Positions 5,961-10,998 of a DNA stretch of 10,998 nucleotides are shown piece by piece. The position numbers and the translations under genes are program-made. This stretch comes from Acidimicrobiales bacterium (GTDB lineage: Bacteria > Actinomycetota > Acidimicrobiia > Acidimicrobiales > SHLQ01). Under the pieces are notes generated by a model. That model worked only from the letters and a program-made list of their open reading frames with translations. It did not search any database and was not told where the DNA came from. The stretch lies in NCBI GenBank assembly GCA_013002375.1, contig JABDJW010000382.1:1-10998 (forward strand), written 5' to 3'. How positions within the stretch are numbered: the first letter of the stretch is position 1; the number at the start of each line of letters is the position of its first letter.

Positions 5961-7366
5961 CAGTCCAGGTCGGCCGGTGTAGCAAACGTGCCGGCGATGG
6001 CGGTCGCGGCGGCGACGGCCGGCGATACGAGGTGGGTGCGCCCGCCCCGGCCCTGACGGCCTTCGAAGTTGCGGTTGCTCGTGCTGGCCGAGCGTTCGCC
6101 GACCGCGAGCTTGTCGGGGTTCATGGCCAGGCACATCGAGCAGCCGGGTTCGCGCCAGTCGAAGCCGGCCGCGGTGAAGATCTTGTCGAGGCCTTCGGCC
6201 TCGGCCTGTTCCTTGACCAAGCCCGATCCGGGCACGACCAAGGTGCGCATGCCCTTGGCGACCGATCGGCCCTCGGCCACCGCCGCCGCGGCCCGGAGGT
6301 CTTCGATCCGGCTGTTGGTGCAGCTGCCGATGAAGACGGTGTCGACGTTGACGTCGCGCATCGGGGTGCCGGCCTCGAGGCCCATGTACTCGAGGGCGCG
6401 GGCCGCAGCGTCGCGCTGGGCCGGATCGTCGAACGAATCGGGCGACGGTACGGCGTTGGCCAGCGGCACGACCTGGCCGGGATTGGTGCCCCAGGTGACG
6501 TGGGGAGTGATCGTCGCGCCGTCGAGCACGATTTCGCGATCGAAGGTGGCATCGGCGTCGGTGGCCAGACTGCGCCAGTGGTCGAGGGCGGCCTCCCACT
6601 CGGCGCCCTTGGGCGCGTGCTGGCGGCCTTCGAGGTAGGCGAACGTCGTGTCGTCGGGGGCGATCATGCCGGCCTTGGCGCCGAATTCGATCGACATGTT
6701 GCAGACCGTCATGCGGCCTTCCATCGAGAGTTGCTCGATCACCGAGCCCCGGAATTCGGCGATGGCTCCGATACCGCCGCCGGTGTCGGCCGCGCCCAGG
6801 ATGGCGAGCACGACGTCTTTGGCGCTGGACCCGGACGGGAGCTCGCCGTCGACGGTGATGGCCATCGTTTCGAGAGCCGGCTGCGGCAGGGTCTGGGTCG
6901 CCAGCACGTGCTCGACCTCGGAGGTGCCGATACCGAAGGCCAGTGCACCAAAAGCGCCGTGGGTGCTGGTGTGGCTGTCGCCGCAGACGACGGTCATACC
7001 GGGTTGGGTGAGGCCGAGTTCGGGGCCGATCACGTGCACGATGCCCTGATTGCGGTGGCCCATCGGGTAGTTGACGATGCCGAACTCGTCGGTGTTCTTC
7101 CGGAGGGTCGCGATCTGCTGGGCGCTGATCTCGTCGGCGATGGGTTGATCCTGGTTCTCGGTCGGAACGTTGTGATCCTCGGTCGCGACCGTGAGTTCGG
7201 GTCGGCGGACGGTGCGGCCGCTCAGCCGGAGTCCGTCGAAGGCCTGCGGCGAGGTGACCTCGTGGATGAGGTGCAGATCGATGTAGAGCAGATCGGGTTC
7301 GGAACCGGTGGGATCAGAGGTGACCACATGTTCCGCCCATATCTTCTCGCTCAGCGTTTTTCCCAT
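5960..7366 (-). CDS. leuC: 3-isopropylmalate dehydratase large subunit
   Basis: The 468-residue catalytic [4Fe-4S] subunit of isopropylmalate isomerase acts with LeuD in leucine biosynthesis. The N-terminus MGKTLSEKIW is typical; so are IDLHLIHEVTSPQAF, ATEDHNVPT, VVCGDSHTSTHGAFGAL (residues 127-143) and the EGRMTVCNMSIEFGAKAGM segment. The iron-sulfur ligands are Cys349 in GSCTNSR and Cys409/Cys412 in GCSMC. Length is normal for bacterial LeuC. The frame stays open well upstream of the ATG at 7364-7366, but that extension is not family-like. No Shine-Dalgarno precedes this start; TAGCCT 8 nt before the ATG suggests a leaderless mRNA. No leuB, leuA or IclR-type regulator of leuCD is in the window. 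Confidence 0.97.
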   Translation of the reverse strand: MGKTLSEKIWAEHVVTSDPTGSEPDLLYIDLHLIHEVTSPQAFDGLRLSGRTVRRPELTVATEDHNVPTENQDQPIADEISAQQIATLRKNTDEFGIVNYPMGHRNQGIVHVIGPELGLTQPGMTVVCGDSHTSTHGAFGALAFGIGTSEVEHVLATQTLPQPALETMAITVDGELPSGSSAKDVVLAILGAADTGGGIGAIAEFRGSVIEQLSMEGRMTVCNMSIEFGAKAGMIAPDDTTFAYLEGRQHAPKGAEWEAALDHWRSLATDADATFDREIVLDGATITPHVTWGTNPGQVVPLANAVPSPDSFDDPAQRDAAARALEYMGLEAGTPMRDVNVDTVFIGSCTNSRIEDLRAAAAVAEGRSVAKGMRTLVVPGSGLVKEQAEAEGLDKIFTAAGFDWREPGCSMCLAMNPDKLAVGERSASTSNRNFEGRQGRGGRTHLVSPAVAAATAIAGTFATPADLD

Positions 7367-7374
7367 GGTTTCAG

Positions 7375-7380
7375 AGGCTA
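7375..7380 (-). promoter_or_regulatory. Candidate leaderless -10 element for leuCD
   Basis: TAGCCT on the minus strand is followed by 8 nt and then the leuC ATG. No -35 box is recognisable in the GC-rich sequence 17 nt further upstream. Confidence 0.4.
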
Positions 7381-7408
7381 CCGGCGCCGCAGGGGCCCGC
7401 GCCCTGGA

Positions 7409-7459
7409 GAATCTGGCGAGGATGAGGTTCTGTCCCCGAGCATCCTGCTCGCCAGATTC
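7409..7459 (-). terminator. 12-bp perfect inverted repeat at the end of the di-heme cytochrome gene
   Basis: GAATCTGGCGAG (7409-7420) and CTCGCCAGATTC (7448-7459) are perfect inverted copies separated by 27 nt. One arm overlaps the stop codon of the di-heme gene (7458-7460), and the whole structure lies upstream of the candidate leuC promoter, which favours transcript termination or 3'-end stabilisation over a leuC leader. There is no U-tract. A REP-like dispersed palindrome is an alternative. Confidence 0.5.
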
Positions 7460-8696
7460 AGAGGTTTTCCAGGAAGGTGAGCAGCTGACGTTTCTGGTCG
7501 GCGTCGAGATCGAGGTAGGCGTTGCGGCTGGCGGCGCCTTCGCCGCCGTGCCACACGATGGCTTCCTCCAAGGTGCGGGCCCGGCCATCGTGCAGGAAGG
7601 TCGTGCTGCCGTTCACCGTTTCGTGCAGGCCTATGCCCCACAGGGGAGCCGTGCGGAACTCGGTCGCCGCGGCACCGCCGAACGTCACCGCGCCGGCCAT
7701 GTCCGGCCCCATGTCGTGCAACAGCATGTCGGTGTAGGGCCAGATTTCCTGTCCGGAGAGAGCGTGGAGTTCGGCATCGCCGGTGGTGAAGGACGGTGTG
7801 TGGCACGACGAACAGCCGATCGTTTCGAACACGGCCGCGCCGTTGATGTTGGCCGGGTCGTCGGCGTTCCGGCGGGCCGGCACGGCCAGACCTTCGCTGT
7901 AGAACGCGGCGAGCTCGGCGGTCTCCTCGCTGATCTCGGCGTCGGCGCCCGACAGCAGGGGAGTGAGGATGCCGAGGTCGGTCTCGAACGCCGTCGACGA
8001 CTGCGACAACACGGTCGCTTGGCTCGCCTGCCAGCCGAATCTCCCGACGACCGTCTCGCCGGTCGCCGGATCGACGACATAGTGCACCCGGCCGCTGATG
8101 CCGTCGCCGTCGGCATCGTCGGGATCGGCCAGCGCCTCGATGTCGGCGGCCGGGATTGCTTCGAGCAGCCCCATGCCGATGACGGCCGGGGCCACCCGCA
8201 CGTCGGCGGTGGTCGGGCCGAAGATCGCCGCGGGATACTGCAGCGCCACGCCTTCGAATTCGACGGCTTGGAAGTTCACCCCGCCGGTCGGATCGCGGCG
8301 GCCGTTGTTGATGTGGCAGCTGGTGCAGCCGTTGGCGGTGAGCGAAAGGTCGAGGCCCTCATCGGGGCCGAACGCTTTCTCGAACACGTCGTCGCTGGCG
8401 CCGAATCGGTTGGCGTCGGCGATGCTCATGTTGCGCAGCGATGCCTGGAAGGCGCGGTCGGTGGTGTCGAACACCGTGGTCTGGTCGCCGAGTCGGGCAA
8501 CCAGCGGGGGACCGACCGCGATGTCGTCATGGGCCGGTTCGGTCGGCGTGGTGCCGGTTACTCCATCGCTGGCGCTGTTTGGTCCATCGCTGGTGCTGTT
8601 TGGTCCATCGCTGGTGCAGGCCGCGATGGTGAGCGCGACGAGAAGGACTGCGAACCCGACGCTGAAACGCCAGCGCCAGGAAAGCGGTTCGGTCAC
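7458..8696 (-). CDS. Di-heme c-type cytochrome lipoprotein, DHOR/DUF1111 (thiol oxidoreductase-like) family
   Basis: With the GTG at 8694-8696 as start, the product has 412 residues: a short positively charged N-terminus, a hydrophobic segment and the lipobox TIAAC with Cys27, so it is probably a membrane-anchored exported lipoprotein. A Ser/Asp/Gly linker follows (SDGPNS repeated). Two heme c sites are seen: CTSCH (residues 124-128) and CSSCH (295-299). Family hallmarks are the Asp-rich DPDDADGDGISGR loop and the near C-terminal LHDGRARTLEEAIVWHGGEG. These define the DHOR family related to di-heme peroxidases; donor and acceptor are unknown. The frame is open to a GTG at 8756, but that start would put a strong palindrome inside the coding region and lengthen the signal peptide by 20 residues, so 8696 is preferred (8708 is also possible). 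The Shine-Dalgarno is weak. Confidence 0.88.
   Translation of the reverse strand: MTEPLSWRWRFSVGFAVLLVALTIAACTSDGPNSTSDGPNSASDGVTGTTPTEPAHDDIAVGPPLVARLGDQTTVFDTTDRAFQASLRNMSIADANRFGASDDVFEKAFGPDEGLDLSLTANGCTSCHINNGRRDPTGGVNFQAVEFEGVALQYPAAIFGPTTADVRVAPAVIGMGLLEAIPAADIEALADPDDADGDGISGRVHYVVDPATGETVVGRFGWQASQATVLSQSSTAFETDLGILTPLLSGADAEISEETAELAAFYSEGLAVPARRNADDPANINGAAVFETIGCSSCHTPSFTTGDAELHALSGQEIWPYTDMLLHDMGPDMAGAVTFGGAAATEFRTAPLWGIGLHETVNGSTTFLHDGRARTLEEAIVWHGGEGAASRNAYLDLDADQKRQLLTFLENL
8562..8617 (-). repeat. 21-bp tandem repeat (2.7 copies) in the lipoprotein linker
   Basis: Units 8562-8582 and 8583-8603 differ at one base, and 8604-8617 repeats the first 14 bases. The array keeps frame and codes for the repeated SDGPNS linker just after the lipobox Cys of the di-heme protein. 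It is probably a slippage-prone spacer whose length can vary. Confidence 0.9.
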
Positions 8697-8720
8697 GACA
8701 ACACCCACCCCACCATTCTG

Positions 8721-8757
8721 TGTGCAGTTGACCACCGTATAGGTGGTCAACCGCACA
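8721..8757. promoter_or_regulatory. 37-bp palindrome before the di-heme cytochrome gene (candidate operator)
   Basis: The inner arms GTTGACCACC (8727-8736) and GGTGGTCAAC (8742-8751) are perfect inverted copies around a 5-nt GTATA centre. One mismatch outward, TGTGC (8721-8725) and GCACA (8753-8757) also pair, giving 15 of 16 arm bases. It lies 24 nt upstream of the preferred start and 17 nt past the beta-helix gene's stop. The minus-strand centre holds TACGGT, a possible -10, so a dimeric repressor could block it. With no U-tract, a classical terminator is less likely, but a transcript hairpin cannot be excluded. Confidence 0.55.
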
Positions 8758-8774
8758 AATTTCGGCCGGTCGGC

Positions 8775-10127
8775 CTACGGGGTCGGGACCGAGATGTCGT
8801 CGAGGGTGATGGTCGGGGACAAGCCGGTCGCCGGTTGGGCCGGAGCCGTGGCGGCGTCGGGCATGTTTTCGAAGTTCAACTCGGGGGCCGCCACCTCGGT
8901 GTAGTCGGTGACGCTCAGACCTTCGGGATCGGGGATGGCGTAGACCTCGCCCTCGTAGGCCTCGGGCTGCTCGCCTCCGCACGCCGCTTGTTCTTGGAGC
9001 TGAGGCGGAGCCGACGTCTCGTACTCGTTGTCGGCGAAGCAGTTCATCGTGTCGGGGCCACCCAGCAGGACGAGATCGAACTGGCCGTTGTTGTTCGACA
9101 CGTTGCCGACCACCTGGTTGCCCTCTGCGGTCCAGATGTTGTCACCGTCGGGGAAGAACGAGACCGCAATGCCGATGTTGGCGTTGTCGGTGGTGAGGTT
9201 CTTGGCGATCATGTTCTCGTTGCCGCCGGCCACGACGATGCCGACGCCAAAGGCGAGATCCCAGTCGCTGCCCTTGCGCGGCGTGGCTTCGTTGCCGTTG
9301 GAGTGGACATAGTTGCCGGCGAACATGCCGTCGCCCTGTGGGCCGAGCTCTTCGCTGGCGAGCGTGTTGGGGACCATACCGACCCGGTTGTTGCGCCACT
9401 CGCTGTTGACGATCCACAGGTTGCCCGAGGCATTGGTGCCGCTGTAGCCCAGCGCGTTGTTCTCGGCCAGCGAGTCGGTGATCATTGCGTTGCAGGGGTT
9501 GCACTGGCCGATGTAGAAGGCGCTGTCGGGGTGGCCCGAGCCGTAGCTGTGCTCGAACAGGCCCTCGCTGGCGTTGAAGGCGTAGATGCCGTAGTCGCCG
9601 TTGTTGTGGGCGGTGACGTAGCTGGCCCGGTACCCGGTGAGGATGAAGTCGTCGTCGTAGCTGCCGGTGAAGAACACCCCGTTGCTGGTGAAGTTGCGGG
9701 TGGTGAGGTTCTCGATGGCGACGCCGTTGCTGAACACCTGGAAGCCGTGGGGAAGGTCTTCGCTGAACTCGCCGTCGAGGATGACCTCGTTACGGTCGAG
9801 GCCGCGGATCACGATGTTGTCGGTCTGGACCTGCACCGATTCGTTGTACACCCCGGGGCTGATCAGGATGAGGTCGCCCTCGACCGCCGCGTCGACGGCC
9901 GCTTGGATCGTCGCATAGTCGTCGGGCACCCGAAGGGCCAGCAGGCCTTCGGTCTCGGGTTCGTCCGGTTCGGCCGGCGCTGCGGTGGGATCGGGTTCGC
10001 CCGGTTCGGCGGGAGCCGCCGGGGCGGGATCGGGATCGGCTGCGGCGTCGTCCCCGTCGTCGCTGCCACAGGCCGAGGCCAGAAGCACGAGGGCGGCAAA
10101 GAGAGCAAGTAGGCGCGAGATCTTCAT
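8775..10127 (-). CDS. Right-handed parallel beta-helix lipoprotein (NosD/pectate-lyase-like fold)
   Basis: The 450-residue product has a lipoprotein signal (MKISRLLALF..LLASAC, Cys20), an acidic Pro/Ala/Glu linker (~21-62), and a beta-helix domain (~63-365). The domain opens with DDYATIQAAVDAAVEGDLILISPGVYNESV, the usual first coil, and then shows repeated coil signatures such as NIVIRGL, GVAIENLTTRNF, LWIVNSEWRNN and GIVVAGGNENMIAKNLTTDN. The fold occurs in polysaccharide lyases and in NosD-type periplasmic proteins; no lyase catalytic residues are evident. A CNPC motif (209-212) and two more Cys (363, 383) may form disulfides or bind metal. The C-terminus (~385-450) is low in structure signals. 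ATG at 10125-10127 has no Shine-Dalgarno but TACCAT 8 nt upstream. It lies 85 nt after the cupredoxin gene; that gap shows nothing else I can name. Confidence 0.85.
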   Translation of the reverse strand: MKISRLLALFAALVLLASACGSDDGDDAAADPDPAPAAPAEPGEPDPTAAPAEPDEPETEGLLALRVPDDYATIQAAVDAAVEGDLILISPGVYNESVQVQTDNIVIRGLDRNEVILDGEFSEDLPHGFQVFSNGVAIENLTTRNFTSNGVFFTGSYDDDFILTGYRASYVTAHNNGDYGIYAFNASEGLFEHSYGSGHPDSAFYIGQCNPCNAMITDSLAENNALGYSGTNASGNLWIVNSEWRNNRVGMVPNTLASEELGPQGDGMFAGNYVHSNGNEATPRKGSDWDLAFGVGIVVAGGNENMIAKNLTTDNANIGIAVSFFPDGDNIWTAEGNQVVGNVSNNNGQFDLVLLGGPDTMNCFADNEYETSAPPQLQEQAACGGEQPEAYEGEVYAIPDPEGLSVTDYTEVAAPELNFENMPDAATAPAQPATGLSPTITLDDISVPTP

Positions 10128-10135
10128 AGCGCCGA

Positions 10136-10141
10136 ATGGTA
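10136..10141 (-). promoter_or_regulatory. Candidate leaderless -10 element for the beta-helix lipoprotein gene
   Basis: TACCAT on the minus strand is followed by 8 nt and then the ATG at 10127. It matches TACCAT-type leaderless -10 boxes, with no ribosome binding site between. Confidence 0.45.
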
Positions 10142-10212
10142 GGCCATGCGGCCGCACCACATGCCAATAGAACGGGTTACAGTCCGGTATCGGCGGGGTC
10201 TGACGAGCTGCG

Positions 10213-10623
10213 CTACGGGGCGGGGAGGACGTACACCCAGCCCCGCTGACCCCGGTTGATGTTGCCGTGGATGCTGCAGTAGTAGGCGAACTCGCCCACG
10301 GTGTCGAAGGTGCGGGTGGCGCTGCCACCGTCGTCGAGTTCGGTGGCCGGGATCGGCTCGAAGCGGCCGTCGATCGAGGGAAGGACGTTGTGGCGGTTGC
10401 GGCCTTCGTTCACCCACGTCACGTCGGTACCGGCGGTGACGACGATGATGCGCTCGACGTACTTGTTGTCGAGGCTGGCCACCGTGACCTCGGCCTGACC
10501 GGTGAAATCGACCGCGTCGTCGGGAACCTTCGGGGCGGGCGGGGTTCCGCCACCACATCCGGTCGCCCCGAGTGCGACGGCAGCCAGGACGGCGAGGAAT
10601 CGAAGGGTCAGCCGGGCGATCAT
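10213..10623 (-). CDS. Plastocyanin-like cupredoxin lipoprotein (type 1 copper)
   Basis: The 136-residue product has a lipoprotein signal with lipobox ATGC (Cys23), a short linker and one cupredoxin domain (~42-133). The copper site can be placed: His78 in RNRHNVLP, then Cys116 and His119 in YYCSIHG. The usual axial Met of plastocyanins is replaced by Gln126 in RGQRGW when aligned with the common bacterial form ending GMxG. It is predicted to be membrane-anchored outside the cytoplasm and to carry single electrons. ATG at 10621-10623 has TAGCGT 7 nt upstream and no Shine-Dalgarno. The neighbouring minus-strand genes code for two further lipoproteins, one with two hemes, which suggests a shared extracytoplasmic redox role; that link is inference. 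Confidence 0.9.
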   Translation of the reverse strand: MIARLTLRFLAVLAAVALGATGCGGGTPPAPKVPDDAVDFTGQAEVTVASLDNKYVERIIVVTAGTDVTWVNEGRNRHNVLPSIDGRFEPIPATELDDGGSATRTFDTVGEFAYYCSIHGNINRGQRGWVYVLPAP

Positions 10624-10996
10624 CGGTCGGACGCTACCGGCCGATCTTGGGCGTTACGACATCCGGTGCACTCCGCGGCGGGTCGGAGCGTCTGCGCCGA
10701 CGGGCTGCTTCATCCGGACCGATTGTGCGGCCGACGTCGTCGATGGAGTCGACACGGGCAAACGACTGCTTCGGGTCAGCGAGCTGTTCCCGACCGATCC
10801 GCGCTCGTGGCTCGATCATTTCGACGATCCCGACTTCTACACCGACACCGGGCTGACGACTCTGACGGTGAGCACCGACCGACTGACCGAAGGGAGCATG
10901 GCGCTGGTCGAGTCGACCCCGGGCGAGCCGGTCCCGTTCGGCGATCAACCCGCCGATGCGCCCAACGATGCCGACGACGGCGTGATCGGTTGTTGA
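10502..10996 (+). CDS. Unrecognised + strand reading frame with unclear start; perhaps a gene remnant
   Basis: From about 10680 to the stop at 10994-10996 this frame has coding-like composition: third positions mostly G/C and an acidic, ordinary-looking protein (for example KRLLRVSELFPTDPRSWLDHF, then TLTVSTDRLTEGSMALVE, ending DDGVIGC). I do not recognise a family. The only canonical in-frame start before this stretch is the ATG at 10502, which would overlap the 5' end of the cupredoxin gene on the other strand by 122 nt and give an unnatural N-terminus. There is no ribosome binding site. Alternatives are a frameshifted gene (a GTG at 10666 opens a different frame), a C-terminal remnant after deletion, or chance. 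The real extent, if any, is probably only ~10680-10996. Confidence 0.3.
   Translation: MKSTASSGTFGAGGVPPPHPVAPSATAARTARNRRVSRAIIGRTLPADLGRYDIRCTPRRVGASAPTGCFIRTDCAADVVDGVDTGKRLLRVSELFPTDPRSWLDHFDDPDFYTDTGLTTLTVSTDRLTEGSMALVESTPGEPVPFGDQPADAPNDADDGVIGC
10631..10636 (-). promoter_or_regulatory. Candidate leaderless -10 element for the cupredoxin gene
   Basis: TAGCGT on the minus strand (TAnnnT) is followed by 7 nt and then the ATG at 10623. Confidence 0.45.
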
Positions 10997-10998
10997 AC

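Noticed and set aside
5949..6599. N-terminal extension of leuD in the same open frame
   Set aside because: The extension overlaps leuC in another frame and is Arg/Gly-rich; the family N-terminus and an AGGAG site fix the start at 5948.
5909..7480. 523-codon open frame on the + strand
   Set aside because: It is antisense to leuC, whose family identity is certain, and is rich in Gly/Arg/Asp/His without motifs.
7367..7588. N-terminal extension of leuC to 7588
   Set aside because: It would overlap the end of the di-heme gene and does not resemble LeuC; MGKTLSEKIW is the usual N-terminus.
7308..10112. 934-codon open frame on the + strand
   Set aside because: It lies opposite the well-supported leuC start, di-heme cytochrome and beta-helix genes, and its translation is low-complexity Gly/Val/Ala/Asp with no domain. 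Long antisense frames are common in high-GC coding DNA.

Overview
The window is high-GC, gene-dense bacterial chromosome. A high-GC actinobacterium, possibly of the Acidimicrobiia type, fits best. The reasons are the strong G/C bias at third codon positions, several genes with no Shine-Dalgarno but a TAnnnT hexamer 6-8 nt before the ATG (the leaderless pattern common in Actinobacteria), and exported proteins made as lipoproteins. This taxonomic call is inference; no rRNA or other marker gene is present. I see no tRNA or rRNA gene, insertion sequence, CRISPR array or phage gene.

Layout: the left edge carries the C-terminal end of a uridine-kinase-like protein on the + strand. All other well-supported genes lie on the - strand and are transcribed from right to left. 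From the right they are: a cupredoxin lipoprotein (10623-10213), a parallel beta-helix lipoprotein (10127-8775), a di-heme DHOR/DUF1111 cytochrome lipoprotein (8696-7458), leuC (7366-5960), leuD (5948-5355), a metallo-beta-lactamase-fold hydrolase (5319-4381), a small antibiotic-biosynthesis-monooxygenase-family protein (4219-3917), a secreted chymotrypsin-fold protease with an RTX calcium-binding tail (3835-2438), a PAS plus degenerate GGDEF regulator (2382-1267) and an EamA-type exporter (1256-303). An unrecognised + strand reading frame with coding-like composition but no convincing start ends at 10996.

How the genes relate: leuC and leuD form the isopropylmalate isomerase of leucine biosynthesis and are tightly coupled, with an 11-nt gap. 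The three genes to their right encode predicted exported lipoproteins, two of them redox-metal proteins (type 1 copper; two c-type hemes), and may be an extracytoplasmic electron-transfer set. The genes to the left of leuD look like independent units rather than one pathway.

Most worth a second look: (1) the GGDEF protein has lost its catalytic signature (SGDAF) but keeps an RxxD inhibitory site at exact spacing, suggesting a c-di-GMP receptor; (2) the protease has a chymotrypsin-like Ser-189 pocket and a Tyr just before its predicted mature IIGG N-terminus, consistent with self-activation; (3) a 37-bp near-perfect palindrome lies before the di-heme gene; (4) five genes share the leaderless promoter pattern; (5) the cupredoxin has Gln at the axial copper position. 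I did not find a clearly undescribed multi-gene defence or mobile system.
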